A stretch of 64,000 nucleotides of DNA from Armigeres subalbatus (taxonomy: Eukaryota; Arthropoda; Insecta; Diptera; Culicidae). The notes beneath the pieces were generated by a model. It ran no database searches, had not been told where the DNA came from, and saw only the letters and a program-made list of their open reading frames with translations. The stretch covers positions 104,978,988 through 105,042,987 of the forward strand of contig NC_085140.1 of assembly GCF_024139115.2 (NCBI RefSeq), written 5' to 3'. The translations under genes were made by a program, and so were the position numbers. Position 1 is the first letter of the stretch. The number at the start of each line of letters is the position of its first letter. Shown here piece after piece: positions 42,401-54,070 of the stretch.

Positions 42401-44700
42401 CACACACACTTACGGAGCCGAATTTATTGAATTCAACATTTGGCTAGCAAACATTCCCGCTAGGCAATGGTTAAACTCACTGGTATTTTTAACAGCAAGG
42501 AAGGAACCCTGATCAATTTACTTTTGTTTTGTTACACTTTATGGATTTAATTGTAAATTAACAATTTATAGATTTATAGATTTATGATTTATAGATATAT
42601 TCACTATTAATAATCCACACATATTTATTGGCAAAAATCCATAGATTTCACTTATGATGTATATCAGTGCACACATAACCGTTCTCCACGCGAACTTTTA
42701 ATAAAATATATATCCAAATAAACTTTATGTGTGGTCTCGTATTAGCAATTATTTAATTTATTGGTGGTTCTATATCGATTATATTAGGTGGAGCTATTGC
42801 AAAAATTTATAACAGCGATACATATATCTTTATATAGATATTTTTGGCAGTGTAGATGCATAAGAGTTTACAAAATGATTGTTTGAGCTCGAAAAACGAT
42901 GGAATTCCGACATTCACGACATTCACTTAAGGATTTTTGAAAACCTGACGATTTTTATCACATTTTCAAGGATGATATGATCAAAATATGTCACCTACTT
43001 GTGAGATGAGCATGTCCGGTTGGTGTAGGAAATTTTTAGGTTATATTATTTTCTTGGAATGATTTTTTTTGGTTTTGAAAGTAAGGAACACATTTGTTTT
43101 ATTGAGTTTTACCAATATTAGCGGAGCTCAGTGGCATAGCCACGGGGATGGTTGTGAACATAAACCCCTCCCCAGAAAAAACATTTTTAGAAGAAATTTG
43201 TTTTTCGAATAAAAAAAAAATGTTCAGAAAACCCCCACCAGACCAATTTTCTGGCTAAGCCACTGCGGAGCTCAATCATTGGTAAACCTTTTTGAAATTA
43301 CGGTTCTGATCATTGTTGATCTAGATTTTTTCCTTTAGATAGATGAATGAAAGTGAAGCTCATCGATCACTTCAAAGTCTGATGGTTGTACCAAGAATCA
43401 TGCAAATAAGAGTCGTTTAGAAGAAAAAGCATTTGGAGTATAATTTTCGTTTATTGGTTCACTATTCTGAAGTGTGGGACAATTTTGTTTTCATAACATT
43501 CATCCCTTTTCTGACTTAACATCAAAACTTTTGAAAATCTTTTACAAAACTACCCTGGTTCCAATCATCCAGATTTTGTAATTGCGTTTTCTGTTGGTGG
43601 TATTTGGCTTGGCCTCGGGCGTGACCTAATAATTAAATGTTATTGAAAGTGATTGCAATAATGCGACTATAAAATGAAAAGTGAACTAAATTTTGAATGT
43701 ATCAATCAAGGTAACTCATTTAGCACTCACCGCATCAAAACAACGGCGGCACTGTATATGCATATTTCTATTTGTGTGCTTTTGACAGAACATGTCTACG
43801 GTGGCGCGATCTGTTCATTTCAAAGCGGCGGTTTTTGCTCATTGATTGCTCCATCGGTAATGAATTCTGGTGAAAATAAGAGTTTCTAATGGTTATTTCT
43901 CCAAATTTCTCTCTTACTATCATAGAAAACGGCGTTCTAATATTGGTTATAAAAATATGGTGAAAACTAAGCTGCTGTTTGAAAGAGCCACATGATTTGT
44001 AGTAAAATGAATTTGCTTTTTGATTGAATCTACGAAACAATTGATCTAATCTTTAACTACGCATCGGAGCGATATGATTTCTAAGACAAAACATAGCAAA
44101 CATTTTTCTAGATTTTCATACGCTAGCTGGAAGTAAATCCATTTCTAGCCACCTTCAACATGATGTTGCTTTGTAGACGCATATCCCAAGTAACAATTTC
44201 CATACTTCTTGGATTTATTTAATTCTTATAGTGGATTTATAATAGCAACCACCATAGCTAGTTGCTCAGTTTTATTGTAGATCTTATTGCTATCATTATG
44301 AGAGACTTATATATATGCTGAAAAAGCTTCAAACGTCAACCGCATATTGACCTTATAAGCGGCTCTACAGTTGTTGTGGAGATCCAACTCCAACTTTCAT
44401 AGCTCGATCAAAACCAAAATGTTTGGTCGTAATGTGGTCAAATTAGTTACCCCAATAAGAATATTTACATTGCAAAGAGTTCATAAAGGTGTTTAATAAG
44501 AGCAAAATTTTTCTTTATCGAAATTTATGATGGCCATATTGAAAATGGAGAAGCATTTTTAAGTCGGTAAAAGTTATCACTGACAAAACTGACCAAATTG
44601 TTATCAATTTTTGTATATGATTCGACAGAGAGAAACGAACTTTTGTGAACAAACTGCCCGATATGAGAGTCTGATATAAATACAATTCAAACATAATTAC
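42400..44700. other. AT-rich intergenic sequence
   Basis: No coding frame, TIR pair or array recognised. The ORF at 43674-43889 has no family feature. Confidence 0.45.
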
Positions 44701-44714
44701 GTTTGTGGTACAAT

Positions 44715-45402
44715 CTCTCTATATAAAAATGAGTTTGCATCTCCTTTGAGGCAATATAACTCACGAACGGGTTGACCGATTTGTACGGGTTTCTCATTAA
44801 TCGATTCGTCTTGAGGACAGCTGTGTTATAAAATATCACTAAATTTTGAGGAGAAAGTTGAGAAATTGTGAAAATACAATTTTGATGCGAGTTGTAAGGA
44901 AACCCAATACGATCGCGCTAAAAATGATCTAGAGTGCGGCGCTGAATGAACTCAACACTTGACAGTAAGAATGCAAAATATAGTCGACTTTGTAAATCTC
45001 GATGTTCTATATGTCGATATCTCTCCCTATGTCGATGGTTTCCTCGGTCCCTTCAATCTACATACATTTTGGCTTTCTACATCTCGATAACTTCCCTATT
45101 TCTAAATCTTTCTATCCCGATGTGTTGTAATCGTATCTTGTTCTGGATTCACTCTCCTTATGTCGATGATGAATTGTTAGGCTACTAGACCATATTTGGA
45201 CATAACAATACAGATCAACAATAAGTAATGATATTTGTTTTGTTGTCGTTTCTCATAGCAACAAGCTGTTTTTGATCTAGTACCCATTTAAATTTTCCTT
45301 CCATTTCTCGATCTCTCCCTATCTCGATGGTTCCTTTAGTATCGAGAAGTGGAGAGCGATTGTAGTTTAATCCCGAGCAAGGTCGGGTAAGTTCAACTAG
45401 CT
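44715..45402. mobile_element. possible non-autonomous Helitron-like element
   Basis: Starts TCTCTCTATATAAAAATGAG after an A, continues with AACTCACGAACGGGTTGACC, and ends with a small hairpin CCCGAGCAAGGTCGGG followed by CAACTAG. TC start, 3' hairpin and CTAG end fit Helitrons, but the base after CTAG is C rather than T. Degenerate CTCTCCCTATSTCGATGG motifs repeat inside. Confidence 0.3.
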
Positions 45403-45817
45403 TTTCTTGCGAAAGTATCGAAAAATAATCTATTAAATCCCAAAAAATATCTGATATTGGATACGAAATCGAGAAAGCACAAAAAAATGGGCGTAATTAA
45501 GTTTAGCCGAAATATCTCACCGTAATGTTATTGTTTTGAAAGGGCAAGTGAATTGAGCAACTTAGTTGAATGCAATTTACTTGCCAAGAGTTGAACATGT
45601 TCAACTTACTGTCCGTTCAAGTGAGTTGAGCGAAGGTGTTCACTTTCCATGTCTAAATGTAACAAAATAATCATTACTCATTATGATAAGCGCAACATAA
45701 CAAAACGCAATCGGATGAGTGTCATCTTCATGGCTTTTTTTTCATAATTCACAATAAGTTGAAACGCAGGTGTTAAGTTCCAGTAGGAATGTAGGACACC
45801 AAAGATCAAGAAGAAAG

Positions 45818-46144
45818 ATGCATTGGAATAATATCGATAATATTCAGAAAGAATTAACCAAATTTCTTGCTGAAGAAAATGATAGAAATGTTTACAGTGG
45901 AACAATCATTTTAGTGTTTGCGGAACGGCTTTCACAGTTTAAACGTTTGAAGCAAAGGTGTAGTTTGTCTGCTTTGCACTGCTTCATCGAAATATTTACA
46001 GTAGTGTTTGCATTTAACAAAGTCGATATTCCGGTAATCGATTTATTGAAAAATGTATGGACATCCCCACACTGTAAAATGTCATCGAACAACTGTATGA
46101 CTACTCACCGGAAGATGGCAGGAGGGTTTTCCAGCACAAGCTAG
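45818..46144 (+). CDS. hypothetical 108-residue ORF
   Basis: Not recognised. The ATG at 45818 opens a frame reading MHWNNIDNIQKELTKFLAEE, then IILVFAERLSQFKRLKQRCS and a cysteine-poor tail ending GGFSSTS. It looks somewhat helical but has no domain, signal peptide or context. It may be a transposon relic or chance. Confidence 0.15.
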   Translation: MHWNNIDNIQKELTKFLAEENDRNVYSGTIILVFAERLSQFKRLKQRCSLSALHCFIEIFTVVFAFNKVDIPVIDLLKNVWTSPHCKMSSNNCMTTHRKMAGGFSSTS

Positions 46145-47084
46145 AAAAAAATATGTTTAGATTCCTCTTTGCTCGCTAGATGATGTTGTTATCACCGGCA
46201 AATTGTTCGCCATTTCGTTGTATGGGAAAACTCGAAGTGAACCATATTGTTAATATAATATATTTGAAGAAAGGCAAAACCGTTACACCGTCTAATGTTA
46301 TGATAGAAAATTTACACTAGTAGACAACAGATGGCGCTGCCAAAAGTTTCTCGAATTTCCTATGTTCGAATTTTGTCAATTTCATAGTACTATGAAACTG
46401 AACGAAGAGGAAATTTACGCCTAAATGCGTGCAACATAAGCATCTTCATAGTACGATGAAACTCTTAATGGGAGCAAGCCACGGATAAACTTTAAAAATA
46501 TTCATGGATGCAAGGCATTTTTTATAACACATTATTGTTCTATGTGACTATGTCTCATCACTATTTTAATATTATCTATATATGGAAATTCGCAATAGGA
46601 CGATACCAGTGGCATTCTAGCTAAAATTCCGCTTGAGGCCCTTTCAAATCATTTCAACAACACTTGTACACCTGCTGGTATAAATTGGGATATTGACACT
46701 ACCAAACGAGAGGTGGGGATGCTGCGTATTTATATCAATGTAAATTTGCATATACAGCAGTGACAACTGTTGTTGAATGGCGTAAGTTTTGAATGTTACT
46801 CTTGTACACTCTAGGTGGAGAGCAGTCATCAAGAAATTTGTAGTAAACCGCTTGAGTTTAGTATGGAGCTGTAATCAGATCTCATTTATTATTTAAAGTT
46901 GCAAAATGCAATAAGGGCATAAACAATCAGAAAAAAAAATTGTAACTTTTCTACCTAGGTCACATATCGCTGTGATGCGTAGTTAGTGAGAACGGGTGAT
47001 TTGTCCATACAAGAAAATTCATTTTACTACAAATGTTGTGGCGCCATCTCTTTCAACCAGCACCTTTGGCCCTGTCCTATTATT

Positions 47085-47214
47085 ATGAAATTCAATAGTG
47101 ATCAACAGCGTTTTAGTATGTGGTTTTAGTCTCTGTCGGATGCAACTTGTTGCAAGAAAATCAGTTAAGAGTTTCTATGTGAAAATTTGGCTAATGGTTT
47201 TTATGGCATTTTGT

Positions 47215-47309
<95 letters not shown>

Positions 47310-47312
47310 CAG
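47085..47312. repeat. repeat RS-A, copy 2, left part
   Basis: Matches RS-A from the ATTATGAAATTCAATAGTGATC segment to ACACGGACAG, with the CA stretch expanded. The rest of the copy continues at 50391 after the LINE insertion. Confidence 0.85.
47215..47308. repeat. (CA)n microsatellite
   Basis: About 46 uninterrupted AC units on the + strand. Overlapping ORFs of alternating Thr-His or Val-Cys are artefacts. Confidence 0.98.
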
Positions 47313-47640
47313 GGGCTGCGAAATGGTGAGTTGACATCTGGGAAGGAGCGACCTACACAGCTCTGGTCCTCACAAGTTCCAATCTCACGCTTCCACGGGT
47401 CTTCCGATGACAATCGACCGCCAGCTAAGGGTTTTGTACTTTTGCTGGTAGTGCAGCCTGGGCACTGTTGTCCTTCTGACATCAACTAGAGTGAGTGGGT
47501 GCGACCAAAGGGACCATCGTCCCTAACCCCTAATCCCAAGGCGTTAAGCGACCCGTGCCGAGGGGATGCATGGCCAGGGGGGTGAAATAATGAGCTTGGC
47601 CTTTAACGGAGCCTGTGGGGTACCTGGGCACCCTCCATAG

Positions 47641-48600
47641 CAGCGGTTCTCAACCTTTTTCTTGAGAGGTACCCCTTGGAACTTTTGCATTAATTGAGGT
47701 ACCCCCTCTCGAAGTTAGGCTTCCAATCCTTTTGAAAGAATAATACCCAGCCCTTTGAAGGGAAGCTCCTTTAAGCTTTTGTATCCCTTTGAAGTAGACT
47801 TCCGCGCCTCTTCATTAGAGGCTTCTGAGGCTTCCTTTGCAGCTTAAAACGACGATTCCAAGCCTCTTGAAAGAAGGCTTCCGAACCACTTGAAAGTAGA
47901 CTTCTGAGCCTCTTGAAAGAAGGATTCTGAGCCTCTTGAATGGGGGCTTCCGAGCCTCTTGAAAGAAGGCTTCCGAGCCTCTCGAAAGGAGCCTTCCGAG
48001 CCTCTTGAAAAGAGGAGGCTTCTGAGCCAATTGAAAGAACGCTTCCGAGCCTCTTAGAAGCAAGATTTTGAACCTCTTGAAAGGATGCTTTTAAGTCTCT
48101 TGAAATGTGGCTTCCTACCCTCTTGAAAGGAGCCTTCCGAGCCTCTTGGAAGGAGGCTTTTGAGCCTATTGAAAGGAGGCTTCTTAGCCTGGAAGAAGGT
48201 TTTTGAGCCTCTTGAAAGGATCTTGAAAGGAAACTTCCAAACCTTCCGAGCTTCCGAACCTCTTGAAAAAAGGCTTCCGAGCCTTTTGAAAGAAGACTTC
48301 CGAGCCTTTCGGAAGAAGGCTTACGAGCCTTTTGGAAGAAGGCTTCCCAGCCTCTTAAAAGGATGTTGAAAGGAGTCTTTCGAGCCTCTTGATAGGAGCC
48401 TCTTGGAAGGAGACCTTTGAGTCTCTTGAAAGAAGGATTATAAGCCTGGAAGGAAGCTTTTGAGCCTCTTGAAAGGAGACTTCTGAGCCTCTAAAAAGGA
48501 GGCTTCTGAGCCTCTTGAAAAGAGCCTCTTGAAAGGAGGCTTCCGAGCCTCTTGAAAGGAGGATTTTGAGCCTCTAGAAAAGGAGGATTTTAAGCCTTCT
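47641..48600. repeat. degenerate ~23-bp minisatellite with hAT-like end
   Basis: From 47740 the unit CTTGAAAGGAGGCTTCCGAG recurs roughly 35 times with many changes. It starts just after CAGCGGTTCTCAACC (47641), the type of terminal sequence seen in Charlie-like hAT elements; no matching right end was seen. Minus-strand ORFs here (FKRLGSLLSRGSEA-like) are repeat artefacts. Confidence 0.8.
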
Positions 48601-48648
48601 TCAATTAGTGGTAGTAGTGTAGGCGACAACCCCTTCGCAAGAGGTGGG

Positions 48649-49482
48649 TTGTTCAGGTATCCGCCTAGGAAGCCAGAAGCAATATTCGACAGCTCGGTGC
48701 GCAGCGCCAGCGTGTGTCACTTAACCATCTCCCAGGCTACGCCGGTAGAGATTATAGACAGCCCATGGCTTGTGGAGGCGATGAACCGCAAACGCGATGG
48801 GCTTTCGGCCTTCGAGGTGGCGACGGAGCAGCTGGACGCCATCATCGACTTTGCGTCATCGAAGCATAATATCAGTAAGGACCTCAATAGGAGCTTGCTG
48901 AAACTTCGAAAGTCGATGTTGGATGCCAAGCTGGAGAGGGCGGTGGGGACGACCAAGTGTAAACCCGTGAAATCCGTGGAGTCGAGGTCTATCCAGACTG
49001 AGGCCCAAGGATTCGCGGACTCGGACAAGGGTTAAAGACGAGACGAGATCACCGAAGTCGAAGAGCTCGTCACGGCACTGCGGCGACAGTGTGAAGTGGA
49101 GACGCCCACCGCAGCCGTTCGGCTACGGAAAGGTCCGGCAGTGACACATGTAGCATTGGTTCGGCTATCTGCAGCGGGTGCCTCCAAGGTAGTTAAGTTA
49201 GGGAGCGTCAAGGTGGGTTGGTCGGTGTGCCCTGTTGGCATATACGAGCAACCCGAAGTTTGCTTCAAGTGCCTGGAACCGGGGCACAAGCAATGGGACT
49301 GCAAAGGCCCTGACAGAAGCAAGCTCTGTCGACGCTACGGATTGGAGGGACATAAGGCACAATGCTGCACGAACCCTCCCAATTGTTTGATTTGTTCCAG
49401 CAAAGCTGTGAACAGCAAGCACCCCATGAGGGGTTCGATGTGCCCGGCGTTTAAGCGTGCTGCAAAATCACAGTGCAGATAA
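48649..49482 (+). pseudogene. R1-like ORF1 (gag) with one internal stop
   Basis: Nucleic-acid-binding ORF1 protein. One + frame runs 48649-49482, interrupted only by TAA at 49033-49035. The N-terminal half is acidic/basic and helical; the C-terminal half ends with CCHC knuckles: CFKCLEPGHKQWDC is canonical (CX2CX4HX4C), the second reads CRRYGLEGHKAQC with its second Cys changed to Tyr, and the third begins CLICSSKA. ORF2 would begin at the overlapping QITHL. Confidence 0.85.
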
Positions 49483-49706
49483 CGCATCTGGCTTGCTCGA
49501 CCTCGCCCGAGTGTTTAGTGTGCACAGGTTTAGAGGAAACGGCGGAACACGTGTTGTTCGTGTGCCCACGTTTTCACGCAATGAGTGACCACATGCTTGC
49601 CACATGTGGTCTGGACACTACCCCGGACAACCTAGTTCGGAGGATGTGTGAAGATGAAGTTGGCTGGAACGCCGTTTTATCGACGCGTGGACTCAAGGAT
49701 GGCTAG
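49470..49706 (+). pseudogene. R1-like ORF2 start fused to its C-terminus
   Basis: The frame starts with MQITHL, the beginning of an R1 ORF2, but goes straight to CSTSPECLVCTGLEETAEHV and LFVCPRF, the zinc-finger-like C-terminus that normally follows the RT. The junction is near 49488. What remains ends at 49706. This is an internal deletion of the endonuclease and RT, not a 5' truncation. Confidence 0.82.
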
Positions 49707-50390
49707 TTCAGGCGCAAACAAGAGGTGGTCCAAGGGTTCAGAGTCGGCTTCATGGGTCATACCGGTGCCCTGTGGTTGAACTCGATCCTTTTATCGAACA
49801 AGTGGCCGCGCCGTGGTCGAAATCATGGTATCGTCGCTTTCGCGGCGTCGGTCAACCGGGCGGGTTCCGAGCCCGAGGACGGAAAGGGGTCCTCGTCAAG
49901 GCTGGGGCAGGCGTAGGCACCGCGTCGGCAAGTCCCTCTGTGTGTTGGCGAATAGACCCTGTCGCAGAGAGGTCAATTTGGGGTGCACGCGGCATCATCA
50001 TTCTTGATACCAGTCGTGCAGAGGGAAGCAGGCGCGAAGTCGACCCTTCCCACCTTCCGAGGACATAGGGCGTGGTAAGGCCACCTGGAAAGCCGGCAAT
50101 GCGCTGGCACGATACCATGGTGTTCTTCTAAAAAAGCGAGTCACGATGTTCGGTGCTGCGAAGACACGCAGCTAACCTCGAGGGTGCTTTGTGCACTGGC
50201 CCTCCTTTGAAGCATTACTTTCTGGTTGTACCGAAGGGACTATGTGCTTGGCGGCAATGGAAACGGTTTAACGGGTCGGGGATGTGCCTCCCTCGTTTTC
50301 TGTTGGAGGTGGTCCCTAACCCCGCACTTCCTGGACAACCCAGGATGTCTGTTAAGCTGATTCCCCCACCATAGCTTAGGAAGAAAAAAA
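49707..50390 (+). other. 3' region of the Waldo-like element
   Basis: GC-rich sequence between the ORF2 C-terminus and the short A run at 50383-50391. Open frames here (GRNHGIV, RREVNLGCTR and others) overlap on both strands and look like untranslated sequence. Confidence 0.5.
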
Positions 50391-50540
50391 ACACGGACAG
50401 GCAGACATTTATTTAGCTCATCGAGCTGAGTCGAATGGTATATAACACTATGGATCTCCGGGACTTCTATCAAAAGTTCGAATTTGAAGTGAAATGATAG
50501 CCTTTCGGCACAAGTTAGTTGTACGAGAAAGGCAAAAAAG
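50391..50540. repeat. repeat RS-A, copy 2, right part
   Basis: Continues RS-A with ACACGGACAGGCAGACATTT, TATATAACACTATGGATCTC and TGTACGAGAAAGGCAAAA. With 47085-47312 it makes one RS-A copy interrupted by the LINE. Confidence 0.88.
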
Positions 50541-50646
50541 TGTACACTGAAGTCAGTTTATAGGGCAAGATGTGGTAAAATGAACAGTTCGGTGAAATCA
50601 TCATTTGGCTTTTTTTCGATTGAAAGATTGCAGCTCAATCCATTAA

Positions 50647-50856
50647 GGTCACTCCTGACAGAATCCAAGTTTCAAAGAGCTCGCGTTTTCGGGGCACACC
50701 ACTCGATACGGAGGCAGCGGACAACTGTAATTTTTGTTGATTCAGCTTTGCTTTGCGTGAAAAAATAAAAACGACAGTTCTGCGTTGCTTCCGTATCGAG
50801 TGGTGTGCCCCCGAAAACGCGAGCACTTTGAAACTTGGATTCTGTCAGGAGTGACC
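50647..50856. mobile_element. fold-back MITE with TTAA ends
   Basis: The arms start GGTCACTCCTGACAGAATCC and stay complementary for about 85 bases, flanked by TTAA at 50643-50646 and 50857-50860, the duplication expected of piggyBac-type transposition. 210 bases, no ORF. Confidence 0.82.
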
Positions 50857-50869
50857 TTAAGAAAAACCC

Positions 50870-51275
50870 ATTTCAATCCACCGAGTGTTGATGCTGCCTT
50901 TCCCGCATTTAGTCAAAACACCAACCTTATGTGGGGCTTATATGGTTCGATGTACCATTTTCTTCATAACTTTTAAACGCAGTGGTCGATCATTATGAAA
51001 TTCGATAGTGATCAACAAGGCTTTGTCCCCCATCGAATAAAACTTGTTGCGAGATAATCGGTTAAAGATTACTACATGAAAGTTGTCTAATGTTTTTCTT
51101 AGCTTTTGTGCACACACATACACACACACATACATACACACGGACAGACAGACATGAGCTCAGTTCGACGAGCTGTATAACACTATGGGTCTACGAGCCT
51201 TCTATAAAAAGTACGTTCTCGGAGTGAAATGATAGCCTTTCGGTACAACTTTGTTGTACGAGAAAGGCAAAAACA
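50870..51275. repeat. repeat RS-A, copy 3
   Basis: Full-length, same orientation as copy 1 (CCGAGTGTTGATGCTGCCTT to TACGAGAAAGGCAAAA) with TGCACACACATACACACACA inside. Confidence 0.88.
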
Positions 51276-51654
51276 AACAACCATGTGTTCACCATCATTT
51301 TACATGCAATTGAGTCATTTTACACCACCATTCGGGCGTTCTGCCCTAGGCCTATTTTGAAAACTGTTTTTAAATGTGTTGGAAAGTCATGAAAATCTTA
51401 TTGTTTTGAATGAAAGATCATTGTGAAATGTAGCTGGTTTTGTAAATTTTGCATCGACACGTACAAATGGTTGAAAAAAAGCTCCGAACGTGTCCGAAAT
51501 GTTTAATTACGGAACGTAAAATGTTGAAAATGTCGCGTCAACATTTCATAGGGTAACAGTACCAGTTTTGGCCATGTTCCTAATTTGGCCACTTTCTCGC
51601 ATAACTCCAAAAGTAAAGCAATTTTCGAGGGTTTTATTAGCTCTAACAAGAGAT

Positions 51655-51835
51655 ATATCGGTTATATACTATTTCCCCGAAAAACATTTCGCGGTGCGAC
51701 ATTTCGCGGAATGTATCAACTCTCCGAAACACATTTCGCGGAATGAACCTTTTTTCCGAAAGACATTTCGCGGAATGTACCTTTTCACCGAAAAACATTC
51801 CGCGGAATGCCATTTGACGGAATTCAGTTAGAATA
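51655..51835. repeat. CATTTCGCGGAATG short tandem repeat
   Basis: Five or six units of about 32 bases, each with CCGAAAAACATTTCGCGGAATG-like text (near-palindromic CATTTCGCGGAATG). It follows a dispersed TTTGGCCATGTTCCTAATTT repeat that recurs at 54122. Confidence 0.85.
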
Positions 51836-52254
51836 ATTATCATTCAAATAATTAAAGATTTCTGCTTAATAACATGAAATCCGTGCTATTTTTTTGGATT
51901 TAATGCAAAACCGAACCCGACCCCTACCCGAGAATGTTTGCATTCGTAAACCCGTACTCGACCTGAACCCAACATAATTTAACTATTTAAACCCGCACAA
52001 AAGTTTTCCCCGGGAAATTCATATTATATTAGATATTTTCTGGTTCTCTTTGAATTGAAAAAAATGTAAGCCCAAATAACGAATTAGAATAGAATTAGAA
52101 TTAGAATAAAATAATTTTCAGTATTTTATTTTTTAAACCCGTAACCAACGCGAGCCCGATATTGTAGTAAATTTTCAAACCCGAACCCGACCCAAACCCA
52201 TCGGGTTCGGGTTCGATTCGGGTTGCGAGTTTTAAAACCTGAAACCCCACCATA

Positions 52255-52450
52255 TCTACTGCCCGGTATGAGGCGAAAGGAGTTGCTAATGTCTTCTTTC
52301 AAAGAACGCGACTCCCCGGTATAAGGCGAAGGGAGGTGTAACGCCTTCTTTAAATTGAAGTATCTGCCCGGTATAAGGTGAAAGGAGTTGATAACGCCTT
52401 CTGTTAATGGATGCATCTGCTTGAAATAAGGCGAAATGTAAAACGGGAGT
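52255..52450. repeat. ~57-bp minisatellite, 3.5 units
   Basis: Units contain TCTGCCCGGTATAAGGCGAA and GGAGTTGATAACGCCTTCTT. A second short group of the same unit is at 53965-54070. Confidence 0.8.
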
Positions 52451-52466
52451 AGACGATAAATTAGGA

Positions 52467-53960
52467 TTGGTTTGCATACAACTCCACTTTAGCGCCAGGC
52501 ATGCATGTATTACTTGCCGTGAAGCTGCTCGATACTTCTCTTTTATCCCGTGCCCGATGGTGAGACCTCAAAGGCGAGTTCCGATCTTCCAAACTTCAAT
52601 TCACAATCGAAACTTTCAACCGTCAAACTACAGAATGAGTAATCTTAAATCAACAAAATATGATCCACAATTCCAGGGTGGAGTTAGTTCCAGTCCGCAG
52701 AAAAGGCACCCAAGTCCAGAGCCTATGCTAAATTCAAAACGAATAAAAACAGATTCTGCCTTAACTCAGCTCCAATGGTTTGCTAGGGTTGTTGCGTTGA
52801 ACAAAAAGTCTAATAGCTCAATCGTGCTCTTAATACATACTTTTCCTTTTATTATCGCTATTAGTATGGCACCTTAGTACAAAATTTGGAATAATCTTTC
52901 CTTCCATAATTTTTCCCTTACCCCGTTCACAATTTTCCATTCTTACTATCTAGGATTAGTATAATACAATTTTGGTTTTGTCGGCTTCCCTCAACGTCCA
53001 ACGGCGTCAAGACGCAGGTACATTAGTGGGTGGTACTGGTTCACCTGATTGCACGGTCTAGCATACGAGTAGCGGCCCTCTAGTGTCGGGTCTGGGCTAC
53101 ACTACGTTGAACCAGTTCGTATCTTTGCTCACTGTGGTTGCGTGGTCGTGGTGACTACGTTACGGTACTGCAACGGTCCCCAACGAGTTTCACGGCGGCG
53201 CGATGACGCGCGGCCTCTGATGACGTCTTGTCGATGTCACACGATCGATTTACCGCGTGGTTTCTCCACGACGAGTGCCAGACACGTTCCCCCTAGGGGT
53301 GCCACCTTCATTCGAAGGAATTCTTCGAGTGAAATAAATTACAAATAAAGGTATATCGGCATTATGGTGAGCACGGTAAAATTTTTACCTTTACAAAGAT
53401 TTTTTTCTCGCGCGGCAAAACGGGAAACTTTTCCTTTACTTATACCTTTTTCTTCGTTGTCGGAATACAACAGTCCTAGATCGGATATTTCACATTAGGG
53501 CACAGTGCATTTTATATAAATTCAGCAATTACCTAGCTACTTGCAACACTACAGCGCATTTTGCTCGATGGTTATAACAAATTTGTTCTGGTATTATATC
53601 CGCGATGGCTGCTCGAACTCGTGGCTTATAACTTGCGACTCACTTGCTATCTTGTTTGCTATAGAGCTGTTAACGCTTGGATAGTCAAACTACGAGAGGC
53701 TCAGCTATGGCAGTCTGTCTAGCCAACAACCGCTTTACGAACCCGAAGTAGATCATTTCATTCGGCCTTGTAACCTGTAATCGCGTATCGAAGATGCGAA
53801 TAGAACCCCTCTGGCGTATCACCGCTCGGAAAAGATCAGAGACTTGATGTGCGAAATCGGCTACTAGAGCAAGTTGTATGCAAGTTAGGTTTTACTTTAT
53901 TTTAATTATTGTTTTTTTATTATTATTTTTCCTTTTTATCGATTATTCTGTAACTCGTTA
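52467..53960. other. unassigned region, GC-richer 52980-53350
   Basis: A + strand frame (52633-52880) reads MSNLKSTKYDPQFQGGVSSS, then PQKRHPSPEPMLNSKRIKTD, and may be a gag start or an exon; not recognised. The block 52980-53350 is GC-rich and followed by AAATAAATTACAAATAAAGG, as in a solo LTR or a 3' UTR, but LTR borders could not be found. Confidence 0.3.
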
Positions 53961-53964
53961 CAAG

Positions 53965-54070
53965 GCAGGGGTGACGCCTTCTTTGAAAGAACGCGTCTGC
54001 CCGGTATAAGGGGAAGGCAGAGGTAACGTCTTCTTTAAATGGATGCATCTGCCCGGAATAAGGGGCAATT
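53965..54070. repeat. second group of the ~57-bp minisatellite
   Basis: Two units with ACGCCTTCTTTGAAAGAACG and TCTGCCCGGTATAAGGGGAA, as at 52255-52450. Confidence 0.75.

Larger units (their letters stand above)
47313..50390 (+). mobile_element. R1-clade Waldo-like LINE lacking most of pol
   Basis: Inserted in the CA repeat of RS-A: ACACGGACAG occurs at 47303-47312 and 50391-50400, a 10-11 base target duplication. It has a 5' region (containing an hAT-like end at 47641 and a minisatellite), ORF1 with zinc knuckles (48649-49482), the first residues of ORF2, then directly the C-terminal zinc finger of ORF2 (to 49706), a GC-rich 3' region and a short A run. Waldo-type R1 elements are known to target ACAY repeats, which fits the site. 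Endonuclease and RT, about 900 codons, are absent. Confidence 0.8.

Noticed and set aside
47187..47489. Thr-His and Val-Cys repeat proteins over the CA microsatellite
   Set aside because: Pure dinucleotide repeat translation.
48649..49482. Host zinc-finger gene
   Set aside because: The CCHC knuckles followed by an ORF2 start, and the flanking target duplication, mark it as LINE ORF1.
52890..53890. Solo LTR
   Set aside because: GC-rich block with AATAAA-like signals, but no TG...CA borders or target duplication could be identified; left as unassigned.
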